A DNA stretch of 64,000 nucleotides, taken from contig NZ_JAPFGA010000001.1 of assembly GCF_026241135.1 (NCBI RefSeq), forward strand, positions 248,001 through 312,000, in the 5' to 3' direction. The DNA comes from Galbibacter kalidii (GTDB lineage Bacteria; Bacteroidota; Bacteroidia; Flavobacteriales; Flavobacteriaceae). The notes below the pieces were generated by a model. That model was not told the origin of the DNA. It saw only the letters and a list, made by a program, of their open reading frames with translations, and did not search any database. Made by a program: the position numbers and the translations under genes. Each line of letters starts with the position of its first letter. The stretch's first letter is position 1. Positions 25,522 through 33,332 of the stretch are shown here, piece by piece.

Positions 25522-26031
25522 ATGCAACAGACTGAATTTTTACATATTGTAATACCTTTTAAGGATAAATTGTTTCGGCTGGCAAAGCGTTTGTTGGTCT
25601 CTACGGAAGAGGCCGAAGATGCTACCCAGGAAGTGCTGCTAAAATTATGGTCCAACAAAAAGAAAATGGACAATTACAAGAATGTGGAAGCATTTGCGAT
25701 GACCATGACCAAAAATTATTGCCTGGACAGGTTGAAGTCGAAACAAGCCGGAAATTTAAAATTGGTACATACCAATTATAAAGATGAAAGCGTATCATTG
25801 CAGAAACAAGTAGAAGTAGACGACAGTCTGCAATGGATGAATAAAATAATGAATACCTTGCCGGAACAACAACGGATGGTGTTGCAGTTAAGGGATATAG
25901 AACAATATGAGTATTATGAAATTGAAAAAATGTTGAACATGAAACCCTCGGCTGTTCGGGTGAGTTTATCGAGAGCCCGAAAAGCCGTTAGGGAACAGTT
26001 AATGAAAAAACACAGTTATGGCATCAGTTAA
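25522..26031 (+). CDS. ECF-type RNA polymerase sigma factor
   Basis: 169 residues with region 2 (FRLAKRLLVSTEEAEDATQE, VLLKLWSN) and region 4 (NTLPEQQRMVLQLRDIEQYE, MLNMKPSAVRVSLSRARKAV). No region 1 or 3, as in ECF sigma factors. It overlaps the next gene, a probable membrane anti-sigma-like protein, by 14 bp. The operon continues with two DUF4252 genes, a widespread layout in Flavobacteriia. The target promoters are unknown. Confidence 0.92.
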   Translation: MQQTEFLHIVIPFKDKLFRLAKRLLVSTEEAEDATQEVLLKLWSNKKKMDNYKNVEAFAMTMTKNYCLDRLKSKQAGNLKLVHTNYKDESVSLQKQVEVDDSLQWMNKIMNTLPEQQRMVLQLRDIEQYEYYEIEKMLNMKPSAVRVSLSRARKAVREQLMKKHSYGIS

Positions 26032-26458
26032 TAACATAGAAAAATTATTGGAAAAGTACTTTGAGGCTACCACCACAGTAGCCGAAGAGAACGAACTGAG
26101 GGTTTATTTTTCCCAAAGTGAGGTCGCGCCTCATTTGGAGCAATATAGACCGATGTTCGCCTACTTTTCCGTAGCCAAGAAGGAAAAAAGCACGCGAGAC
26201 GTTCCATTAAAACCTAGAAGAAATACGAATTATTTAAAGTGGATTTCTGTCGCCGCCGTTGCCGCAATCATTTTTGGTGTTTATATAAACAGACCTGCAG
26301 AGGTTTCCCCGTTGGAAGAAACCTATACTCAAGAGGAGTTGCAGTCTGCCCGTATGGCGCTAGCTCTTTTTACCGATAATTTTAACAAAGGAACCCAGGG
26401 TGCAGCCCATTTAGCGGAATTCGAAAAGAATACCAACAGATTTTTGATTAATGAATAA
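26018..26458 (+). CDS. Probable membrane-bound anti-sigma-like partner of the ECF sigma factor
   Basis: 146 residues. The N-terminus (NIEKLLEKYFEATTTVAEEN, LRVYFSQ) resembles the short cytosolic part of Bacteroidota anti-sigma-like proteins, followed by one transmembrane helix (about 71-88: WISVAAVAAIIFGVYI) and a short periplasmic tail. Position and 14-bp overlap with the sigma gene support the role. It is much shorter than FecR-type anti-sigma factors. A direct interaction is inferred, not shown. Confidence 0.68.
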   Translation: MASVNNIEKLLEKYFEATTTVAEENELRVYFSQSEVAPHLEQYRPMFAYFSVAKKEKSTRDVPLKPRRNTNYLKWISVAAVAAIIFGVYINRPAEVSPLEETYTQEELQSARMALALFTDNFNKGTQGAAHLAEFEKNTNRFLINE

Positions 26459-26566
26459 AATTTAAAAAAAAATGAAATGCCATAAGTTAAATTGTAAAAC
26501 TGAATTGATATAAATTTTGTTTGGGCATTCCATTTCACCTATTGAAAACAAGTAAAAAATTAACAA

Positions 26567-27118
26567 ATGAAAAAGATATTTTTAATAATCGCTTTGGCAG
26601 CATTGCCATTTATGTCTTACAGTCAGTCTATTTTTGATAAATATGAGAGTGACGAAAATGTGACCTTTGTGTCCTTACAACCCAAAATGTTCCAAATGTT
26701 GAGTAAGATCAACGTGAGTACTAACGATCCTGATGCTCAGGAAGTGTTTGATTTGGTAGAAAATATTACAAGTTTTAAAGTGATAACCACTGAAAAAGCA
26801 AACATAACTAAGGATATAGACAGTTGGGTGAGCAATCATTTGCAAAGCTCTAATTTTGAAGAGTTGATGCGCGTTCGCGACGGAGAATCCAATGTGAAAT
26901 TTTATGTAAAAGAAGGAAAGGATGAAAATCACGTAAGGGAGTTGTTGATGTTTGTAACCGATTTGAATTACGACAATGTTGAATTCAACGGTAAAAAACC
27001 GGAAACTGTACTCCTTTTATTGACCGGGAATATTGATTTGAGAAAGATTTCAAAACTGACCCAAAACATGGACCTTCCCGGAGGAGACCAATTGGGAAAA
27101 GCAGAGGGAAAACAATAA
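26567..27118 (+). CDS. DUF4252 protein, exported
   Basis: 183 residues. A Sec signal peptide (about 1-19, ending MSYSQ) is followed by the DUF4252 core: NVTFVSLQPKMFQMLSKI, FKVITTEKAN, DGESNVKFYVKEGKDENHVR, ELLMFVTD and VLLLLTGNIDLRKISKLT. The family function is unknown, but it is nearly always found in pairs next to an ECF sigma gene, as here. A 108-bp gap separates it from the putative anti-sigma gene. The last residues (GGDQLGKAEGKQ) are probably unstructured. Confidence 0.85.
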   Translation: MKKIFLIIALAALPFMSYSQSIFDKYESDENVTFVSLQPKMFQMLSKINVSTNDPDAQEVFDLVENITSFKVITTEKANITKDIDSWVSNHLQSSNFEELMRVRDGESNVKFYVKEGKDENHVRELLMFVTDLNYDNVEFNGKKPETVLLLLTGNIDLRKISKLTQNMDLPGGDQLGKAEGKQ

Positions 27119-27131
27119 AAACAACTAAAAA

Positions 27132-27674
27132 ATGAAAAACTTAAAATTATTAATATGTGTTGCGGTAGCGGCTGTTGTAGCCATGTCGTGCAACAACAAG
27201 CCGAGCCTACAGGAATATTATGTAGATAATTCCCAAAATCCGAATTTCATATCCTTGGACATACCATCGAGTATTGTGGATGTTTCCAAATCGGCTTTGG
27301 ATGAAAAACAGAAAGAAGCTTACGAATCTGTAAAGAAACTAAACGTTTTGGCGTTTAAGATCACCGAGGAAAACAAAGCGGAGTATGAGGTGGAGAAAAA
27401 TACGGTACGTGAGATATTGAAAGATGAAAAGTATGAAGATCTGATGATTATCAACAGTGGAAAACACAAAGGTGTGGTAAAATATTTGGGAGGTGATGAT
27501 TCCATCGACGAGGTAATTGTCTTTGGTAGTGATGACGAAAGAGGTTTTGCCTTGATCCGTGTTCTGGGAAACAAAATGAAGCCTGAAAATATGATGGCCC
27601 TTGTAGAAGCTGCCCAAAAAGGAGCTGTAAAAAGTGGCACATTAGAAAAACAATTGGGTGGATTGTTTGATTAA
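27132..27674 (+). CDS. DUF4252 lipoprotein
   Basis: 180 residues. The lipoprotein signal is LKLLICVAVAAVVAMSC. The core again follows DUF4252: NFISLDIPSSIVDVSKSAL, LNVLAFKITEENKAEYEVE, HKGVVKYLGGDDSIDEVIVF and GFALIRVLGNKMKPENMMAL. It lies 13 bp after its paralogue. One member of the pair is soluble and exported and the other lipid-anchored, which suggests a partnership in the envelope. Confidence 0.86.
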   Translation: MKNLKLLICVAVAAVVAMSCNNKPSLQEYYVDNSQNPNFISLDIPSSIVDVSKSALDEKQKEAYESVKKLNVLAFKITEENKAEYEVEKNTVREILKDEKYEDLMIINSGKHKGVVKYLGGDDSIDEVIVFGSDDERGFALIRVLGNKMKPENMMALVEAAQKGAVKSGTLEKQLGGLFD

Positions 27675-27696
27675 ATAATATCAGTAAAATAAAAAT

Positions 27697-27734
27697 ATCC
27701 TTTAATCCTGTTTTCTGAATGGGTTAGAGGATTT
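27697..27734 (+). terminator. Intrinsic terminator of the sigma/DUF4252 operon
   Basis: ATCCTTTAATCC pairs with GGGTTAGAGGAT (two G-U pairs) and TTTCTTT follows. Confidence 0.65.
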
Positions 27735-27747
27735 CTTTATCAAAAGC

Positions 27748-27888
27748 CGTCAATTCGAGTGATTTTTTCGTAGCTCTGCGAAGAAAAAATTGTATCGAGA
27801 ATAGGCTTTTGAATAAAAATCACTTGTTCTCTATACATTTTTTATCCCATTTTCATTTCATAAAAAATCGAACTGACGTGATTTTCTT
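27748..27888. repeat. Interspersed palindromic element (about 140 bp)
   Basis: The outer arms are GTCAATTCGAGTGATTTTTT on the left and AAAAAATCGAACTGACG on the right. Inside are two further hairpins: ATTTTTTCGTAGCTCTGCGAA with GAAAAAAT, and TATCGAGAATAGG with CACTTGTTCTCTATA. It sits in the convergent gap between the DUF4252 operon and purB. I recall similar sequences in other Flavobacteriia. Confidence 0.6.
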
Positions 27889-27905
27889 AAATCTAGCTTA
27901 GCAGT

Positions 27906-29249
27906 TTAAATCCCCGTATAATTAGAAGGGGAAATCGCCTTTAGTTCGTTTTTAATGTCTTCGGAAACGTCGAGGGTTTCAATAAAAGCGGCAATAGATT
28001 GCTGATTGATCTTCTCGTTGGTACGTGTAAGCCCTTTTAAAGCTTCATACGGATTTGGATAGCCTTCTCTTCTTAAAATAGTTTGGATGGCCTCTGCAAC
28101 TACAGCCCAGTTGTTTTCTAGATCTTGTTCAAACTTGGCAGCATTCAACAAGAGCTTGTTCAATCCTTTTAAAGTGGATTGAAAAGCGATCAGGGTGTGT
28201 CCAAACGGAACGCCAACATTTCTCAACACTGTACTATCTGTTAAATCCCGTTGCAATCTTGAAATTGGGAGCTTACCCGATAAATGCTCAAAAATGGCAT
28301 TGGCGATGCCTAAATTTCCTTCAGAATTTTCAAAATCAATCGGATTTACTTTATGCGGCATAGCCGAAGAGCCTACTTCTCCTTTTTTGATTTTTTGTTT
28401 GAAATAGTCCATAGAAATATAAGTCCATATATCCCTGTTGAAGTCAATCAGGATGGTGTTGATTCTTTTTAGCGCATCAAACAAAGACGCCATATGGTCG
28501 TAATGTTCGATTTGAGTGGTAGGGAAGGAGTGGCGTAATTGTAAGGCTTCTTCCACAAAAGAAGATCCAAAAGCTTTCCAATCGATAGCCGGATAGGCCA
28601 CTTTATGCGCATTGTAATTTCCTGTAGCTCCGCCAAACTTAGCAGCGATCGGGATGTTTTTCAATCCGTTGAACTGTTCGTTTAAACGCACGATAAAAAC
28701 CTCGATTTCTTTCCCTAAACGTGTTGGGGAAGCCGGTTGACCATGGGTTCTTGCCAACATGGAAACGTCGCTCCACTCTTTGGCGAGGTCATTCAATTTA
28801 TCGACAACGGCTTCGTAAGAGGGTAGATAAACACCTTCCAAAGCTTCTTTTATAGAGAGCGGGATGGCAGTATTATTTATATCTTGTGAGGTGAGTCCGA
28901 AATGGATAAACTCTTTATATTCCTGAATACCTAAGGCGTCAAATTTATCCTTGATGAAATATTCAACCGCTTTTACATCGTGGTTGGTAGTTTTTTCAAT
29001 TTCTTTGATTGCTGCTGCATCAATAGCAGTGAAATTTTCGTATATGGTTTTCAGGTCACTGAAAAGCGAAGTGTCAAATCCTTTTAACTGTGGTAAAGGG
29101 ATATTGCAAAGTGCTATAAAATATTCAATCTCTACACGAACCCTATATTTTATCAGTGCTTCTTCAGAGAAATAATCAGCTAGTTTTTCAGTCTTGCTTC
29201 GGTATCTCCCGTCTATGGGAGAAACAGCGTTTAATGGCGTTAGTTGCAT
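27906..29249 (-). CDS. purB: Adenylosuccinate lyase
   Basis: 447 residues of the fumarase/aspartase superfamily. AVSPIDGRYRSKTEKLADYF at the start and FGLTSQDINNTAIPL identify PurB. The signature loop is SSAMPHKVNPIDFENSEGN, and the catalytic His lies in ARTHGQPASPTRLG. It acts twice in purine synthesis, splitting SAICAR to AICAR and adenylosuccinate to AMP, releasing fumarate. It has the E. coli-type length (456 aa). It is a single gene with an AT-rich leader. Confidence 0.96.
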   Translation of the reverse strand: MQLTPLNAVSPIDGRYRSKTEKLADYFSEEALIKYRVRVEIEYFIALCNIPLPQLKGFDTSLFSDLKTIYENFTAIDAAAIKEIEKTTNHDVKAVEYFIKDKFDALGIQEYKEFIHFGLTSQDINNTAIPLSIKEALEGVYLPSYEAVVDKLNDLAKEWSDVSMLARTHGQPASPTRLGKEIEVFIVRLNEQFNGLKNIPIAAKFGGATGNYNAHKVAYPAIDWKAFGSSFVEEALQLRHSFPTTQIEHYDHMASLFDALKRINTILIDFNRDIWTYISMDYFKQKIKKGEVGSSAMPHKVNPIDFENSEGNLGIANAIFEHLSGKLPISRLQRDLTDSTVLRNVGVPFGHTLIAFQSTLKGLNKLLLNAAKFEQDLENNWAVVAEAIQTILRREGYPNPYEALKGLTRTNEKINQQSIAAFIETLDVSEDIKNELKAISPSNYTGI

Positions 29250-29611
29250 GTCGGTATATTAATAAAGATGCAAATTTAACCCTATCATTTAAAAGGGTCA
29301 ACCAAAATGCAGTTTTATTTTACAACTGCTTGTGTTTTAGTGTGATGTTTTGAACCTGAGTTTGATTATTATCACAAAGTCAAAATCAATAAAAGTACTC
29401 AGTTACAAGGCAGATTTTTGAGGGATAGCCATAGCTATCGCGATAAAATTTAACGCAGTAAATGGGTGTTTTTATTGCTATAATACAGAATATTCAGTTT
29501 TAAACAGCAATCTACTTCACTTTTTTAATCCGCAATATCCCGATATTGTGTCATAAAAAAGTTCGTATCTCACTATATAAAACCGTTTTGACAAAGTGAG
29601 AATAATCGAAC
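29250..29611. other. Non-coding spacer upstream of purB, mostly a MITE
   Basis: The first 100 bp is the purB leader, with a dyad AACCCT-N8-AAAGGGT near 29279. The rest, from 29354, is the MITE described separately. No other gene is seen. Confidence 0.6.
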
Positions 29612-29617
29612 TCAGGT
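29354..29617. mobile_element. 264-bp MITE-like element with 32-bp terminal inverted repeats and 5-bp target duplication
   Basis: The left end ACCTGAGTTTGATTATTATC... (29354-29385) and the reverse complement of the right end (29586-29617) match at 27 of 32 positions. TTTGA flanks both sides (29349-29353 and 29618-29622). It has no coding capacity. Inside is a palindrome CAATAT-CCCG-ATATTG near 29530. The right end supplies the last Thr codon and the stop codon of the Sir2 gene. Confidence 0.75.
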
Positions 29618-30298
29618 TTTGAGCTTTTCAATAGCTATGGGAACACCGACGGAAGCTTTTTCAGCAATAATCTCGAGTCCGCTGATGTGGCTTTTGTCAA
29701 TGCTCGGTTTGGGATCGATAAAATAAACAGGAACATTCGGTTTTTTGTAGTCCACCAGACCCGCTGCGGGATATACCTGCATAGAGGTGCCGATAACCAT
29801 AAGGATATCGGTGGTTTTTACTTCTTCAATAGCAATTTCAATCATAGGAACAGCTTCACCAAACCAAACAATGTGTGGTCTTAACTGGTGGTTGTGTTCG
29901 CAAAAGTCTCCGATCTTGATATCGTTTTTCCAATCATAAACCAAATCTTCATCAAAAGTGCTTCGGGCTTTTAGCAATTCCCCGTGCAGATGAATTACCC
30001 GACTGCTTCCGGCTCTTTCGTGCAGGTCATCTACGTTTTGGGTAATGATGCTTAGGTCATATTCTTTTTCCAGATCGGCTAAAGCGAGGTGTGCTTTGTT
30101 GGGTTTTACATCTAGTAATTGCCTTCGGCGTTTGTTATAAAAATCCAATACCAATTCCATATTGTTGTGCCAACCTTGAGGAGAGGCCACCTCCATGATG
30201 TCGTGCCCTTCCCAGAGTCCGTTAGCATCTCTGAAGGTGTTGATGCCACTTTCGGCACTCACCCCGGCACCGGTCAATACAACAATCTTTGTGTTCAT
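29612..30298 (-). CDS. cobB: Class III sirtuin, NAD-dependent protein deacylase
   Basis: 228 residues. NAD-binding GAGVSAESGINTFRDANGLW, TQNVDDLHERAG and the catalytic His105 in IHLHG are present. Tyr54 and Arg57 (FYNKRRRQ) match the acyl-pocket pair that favours succinyl and malonyl groups in SIRT5/CobB. The zinc ribbon is eroded: only one Cys (133) is left where four are usual, in a region otherwise aligned (ELLKARSTFDED...LRPHIVWFGE). The last two codons come from an inserted MITE. Confidence 0.92.
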   Translation of the reverse strand: MNTKIVVLTGAGVSAESGINTFRDANGLWEGHDIMEVASPQGWHNNMELVLDFYNKRRRQLLDVKPNKAHLALADLEKEYDLSIITQNVDDLHERAGSSRVIHLHGELLKARSTFDEDLVYDWKNDIKIGDFCEHNHQLRPHIVWFGEAVPMIEIAIEEVKTTDILMVIGTSMQVYPAAGLVDYKKPNVPVYFIDPKPSIDKSHISGLEIIAEKASVGVPIAIEKLKT

Positions 30299-30392
30299 TT
30301 CTGTAATTTTAACCTGTATGAAATATATGAATTATCTGTACACTATTGAACTGTTACCAAAGTAAAGGCATATTTATTACTCGAATCTTACC

Positions 30393-31451
30393 TTAAGACT
30401 TTTGTTCTTTGTTAAAATAGACGAGGTAATAATACATTTGTTTTTCTTCGTCCCATCCTTTTTCCACAAATTTTTCAGCGGACTCCGGATTGATAAAATC
30501 CATTTTGATCTGAATATTGGTATCCAGGTTAATGACGTTCTTTATCTTTTTTCGGGCATCCGAAACAGCCTTGTTGGCAATAGGGAAAGAGGATACGTCT
30601 TCAATACTGTATTTAGGTCCCTTTTCGGTTTTATAGTGTTTGAATTCAGGGATCAATTCCGGATTGTCTATCACCTCATTCAAAAAACCGGTTTCCTCAA
30701 AATCGTCGTTCTTGGCAAAGTGGTTCACCGCACGATTCATAAACATCACCTCTTCTTTTTTGTCTTCGGCAGGTAAAACCACGTCTTTGGCAAAATCCTG
30801 GCAGAACTTAAGGTATTTTTTTGTAAAGAATGTTTCATCGGTGAGCGCATCAACGCTTAAGAAATTTTCCAACCAATATTTGGTGTCGTAGCGGTTGCTA
30901 TCTACTGAAAGAATTTTGAAACCTTCTTCTTTATTGGTGTTGAGGATAAGACAACCTTTATCCAGTTTGTTGATATTGATTCCCTGACGGATCAAAATAT
31001 CCAAATTGGTGCCTTTTTCTTCAAATTCGAGAAAATCGTGTTTCAATTCTGATTTGAAGATCCCAATAGCATCGATTTTTTCATTGTCCAAAACCACATC
31101 AGATAGATAAGTGACATATACCTCTCCACTTTTGATATGTGGATGGTTCGACTGATCATATAGATGAGTCGCAATGCTTTTTGAGTTTTTATGAACAGTA
31201 GCCGGATCCGTAAAAATATCCGATACGATATTGTAAAGCTCGTTGAATTCGATATCAACATCGTGGGAGAAACTGTAATAGTTTTCTTCTTTTTCGCGGA
31301 AGGGTTTAAAGAAATACTCTTTTAGTAAAGCCGTAATCTCATCATTGAGACGGTAAGGCTCTTCTGAAAAAAATGTAGTTTCGTTTTTACTTTTGTTTCC
31401 AATTCTGTGTATGGAAAGGCTTTCTATTTGTGTTGGGTATAAATTGATCAT
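30393..31451 (-). CDS. YejK/NdpA-like nucleoid-associated protein
   Basis: 352 residues with the features of the 37-kDa nucleoid-associated family: SLSIHRIGNKSKNE at the start, YFFKPFREKEENYYSFSH, GEVYVTYLSDVVLDNEKIDA, IGIFKSELK, GCLILNTNKEEGFKILSVDS and NRYDTKYWLENFLSVDAL. Related proteins bind the nucleoid; NdpA is reported as a target of some phage inhibitors. No operon partner is evident, since the next gene upstream lies 96 bp away across a short repeat-like tract. Confidence 0.82.
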   Translation of the reverse strand: MINLYPTQIESLSIHRIGNKSKNETTFFSEEPYRLNDEITALLKEYFFKPFREKEENYYSFSHDVDIEFNELYNIVSDIFTDPATVHKNSKSIATHLYDQSNHPHIKSGEVYVTYLSDVVLDNEKIDAIGIFKSELKHDFLEFEEKGTNLDILIRQGININKLDKGCLILNTNKEEGFKILSVDSNRYDTKYWLENFLSVDALTDETFFTKKYLKFCQDFAKDVVLPAEDKKEEVMFMNRAVNHFAKNDDFEETGFLNEVIDNPELIPEFKHYKTEKGPKYSIEDVSSFPIANKAVSDARKKIKNVINLDTNIQIKMDFINPESAEKFVEKGWDEEKQMYYYLVYFNKEQKS

Positions 31452-31473
31452 CGTTAAGTTAAAAATTAGAGGT

Positions 31474-31545
31474 TGGAAGTTAGAAGTGAAGAAAAAGTTA
31501 GAATCAAAATATTTCTAACTTCGTACTTCTAATTTCGTATTTTGA
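31474..31545. repeat. Degenerate inverted repeat
   Basis: GGTTGGAAGTTAGAAGTGAA and TTCTAACTTCGTACTTCTAATTTCG pair imperfectly across the gap between two minus-strand genes. Similar GTTAGAAG/CTTCTAAC tracts are common spacer repeats in flavobacteria. Confidence 0.45.
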
Positions 31546-31546
31546 A

Positions 31547-32053
31547 TTAGTTCCAATGTTCGTCAAAGTCAAAATCGTCATAATTATCAAGGTCAAGTCC
31601 TTCGTTGCCGTCTGCATCTGAAAGGTCTTCGGCTTCAAATTGTTTTACGGGAGGCGCATCTGGTAATTGTCCGTGAACAAAAAGTAAATTAGGATACGTA
31701 TTACCATCTTCTTTTTCGGCGATTTCGGCCAATTCAACAAAGAAGGTCCACATACTCAAAAAATCATAGACATAGATAAGGTTTCTATTATCTTCATCCA
31801 GAAGATCTTCAATATAGGTTTCGGCCATCAAGCGCACTTCATTGCCGGTTTCACTCATGTCAAAAAGGGCGATTTCTTCGCCTTGGTTCCATTCTTCATC
31901 ACTTACGTAAAAGGAAGCCATTTCGGTACCGTCAAAGCCAAAAGCTTGCGCAATGGCATTGTGGAAATCTTCCATAGAGTTGTTGCCTTCTATTTCAATA
32001 TCCCTAAAAACATCCTCTTCGGCGTCCAGTATAACTCTAAATTTATAGATCAT
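31547..32053 (-). CDS. PRiA4_ORF3-family protein
   Basis: 168 residues. The N-terminal 120 residues (MIYKFRVILDAEEDVFRDIE, MEDFHNAIAQAFGFDGTEMA, SFYVSDEEWNQGEEIALFD) match the plasmid pRiA4b ORF-3-like fold, and the rest is very acidic (ends DLDNYDDFDFDEHWN). The family is sometimes labelled a transposon passenger, but chromosomal stand-alone copies like this are common in Bacteroidota. The role is unknown. Nothing suggests mobility here. Confidence 0.8.
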   Translation of the reverse strand: MIYKFRVILDAEEDVFRDIEIEGNNSMEDFHNAIAQAFGFDGTEMASFYVSDEEWNQGEEIALFDMSETGNEVRLMAETYIEDLLDEDNRNLIYVYDFLSMWTFFVELAEIAEKEDGNTYPNLLFVHGQLPDAPPVKQFEAEDLSDADGNEGLDLDNYDDFDFDEHWN

Positions 32054-32183
32054 TGTTTTTGATTTTTTCAGCGTGTTGCAAGTTACAAAGATTTCGGCTG
32101 AATCCCACTAAGTAGGGGTTTATTCCTTGATGCTCTGTATTGAAATGGGTTAAGGTTTATTCGTGTCATGATAGTTATCTATA

Positions 32184-32200
32184 TTACCCTAAGGCAGTTG
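32184..32200. repeat. 17-bp repeat forming the ctaA 3' end
   Basis: TTACCCTAAGGCAGTTG is identical to 41641-41657, and both are followed by T-rich sequence. Here it encodes the end of CtaA (STALG and stop). Confidence 0.6.
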
Positions 32201-33218
32201 ATTTTTTATGTGTTTTTGCTTCTAAGAATAAATAAAATTGAATTCCAAACAGTAAAGAAGCTATCACCAAATGAAGCGGCTGACTACCAAAAGGGAAATC
32301 AAAATAATACATGGCAATTCCGGTGAGGATTTCTAAAACAATAAGGATTAATACCCAATTCATTTTAGAAAACCCTAAGCCGAGTTTTTTGTTCCTGAAG
32401 TATAAAAAACCGTTGAAGAGCAATACCAAAACCGATAACGATCGGTGAATATAAAAATCCATTTCGGGTGTTGCCAACCATAAATTTTTGGCAAATTCCC
32501 CTATAGTATCTATTTGTTCGTCTACAAATTGGCGGACTTGTGTTCCCAGAACAATTTGAATAAGCGATAGGATGAGCGCAGCGATAATAACCGATGAGAA
32601 AAGTCGATCCCTTTTTAAAGCAGGGCGTTCTTTTTTTGTTTGATAGATGATGACCAAGATCACAGCGATAATCACCAAAGCCATGACCATGTGTAAGGTG
32701 ATTCTAACGGGAGCCAAAACAGAATAAACTACGGTAGCACCGAGCCAAGCCTGAAATCCCATACCGAATACCGTAAGCCATGACAGAATAGGAACCCATT
32801 TGTTTTTACGCCAATACCTAAAGGAAGCAAAGCCCATCAATAGTGTGGCAAAGCCGGCGAGTGCCCCAAAAAGTCTGTTGATATATTCAACCCAAGTGTG
32901 GGTAGGGTTGAATTTTGCATAATCATGTTTGGTATAGCTGCTCCAGTTGTTTTTATTGTAGGAATCTGCGGTGGTGAAATCTTCTTTGGCCACTTTTAGG
33001 GTTTCATCAACAATAATGACTTGTCCTTTTTTAAAAGGCTTGTTTTGTTGCCATTCCAGTTGCGATATTTCCGTAGGAGGGATATAATGTCCAAAACATT
33101 TGGGCCAGTCGGGACACCCCATACCGCTTCCTGTCATTCGTACCACGGCCCCGGCAATAATCACCAAATAGGTGAGGATTAAGGTGGTTTTTGCTATTTT
33201 TCTGAAGTTCTTTTTCAA
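32184..33218 (-). CDS. ctaA: Haem A synthase (CtaA/COX15 family)
   Basis: 344 residues with eight transmembrane helices. GAVVRMTGSGMGCPDWPKCF at the start is the family signature, and paired haem-ligating His residues are seen in HTWVEYINRLFGALAG, ITLHMVMALVI, FYIHRSLSVLV and LHLVIASLL. It oxidises the C8 methyl of haem O to a formyl group, giving haem A for cytochrome aa3 oxidases. The final five codons and stop coincide with a 17-bp repeat also found at 41641. Confidence 0.92.
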   Translation of the reverse strand: MKKNFRKIAKTTLILTYLVIIAGAVVRMTGSGMGCPDWPKCFGHYIPPTEISQLEWQQNKPFKKGQVIIVDETLKVAKEDFTTADSYNKNNWSSYTKHDYAKFNPTHTWVEYINRLFGALAGFATLLMGFASFRYWRKNKWVPILSWLTVFGMGFQAWLGATVVYSVLAPVRITLHMVMALVIIAVILVIIYQTKKERPALKRDRLFSSVIIAALILSLIQIVLGTQVRQFVDEQIDTIGEFAKNLWLATPEMDFYIHRSLSVLVLLFNGFLYFRNKKLGLGFSKMNWVLILIVLEILTGIAMYYFDFPFGSQPLHLVIASLLFGIQFYLFLEAKTHKKSTALG

Positions 33219-33254
33219 GAGTTATGATGTTTTATAATCATTTTTGTGTGTTGA

Positions 33255-33318
33255 ACATCCCCCTTGCCCCTTCAAAGGGAGAATTAATTGTCCCCTTGAG
33301 GGGACCATAGGGGTGTTT
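33255..33318. repeat. Palindromic intergenic repeat
   Basis: ATCCCCCTTGCCCCTTCAAA, then GTCCCC-TTGA-GGGGAC (33288-33304 region), then CATAGGGGTGTTT. The outer parts partly complement (CATCCCCC / GGGGTGTT). It lies between ctaA and the CCA-adding enzyme. Confidence 0.5.
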
Positions 33319-33332
33319 CCTTAAAAGGATCG

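Noticed and set aside
31547-32053. Transposon passenger protein implying an IS1096-like element
   Set aside because: The family name is historical. No transposase, terminal repeats or target duplication is present around the gene.
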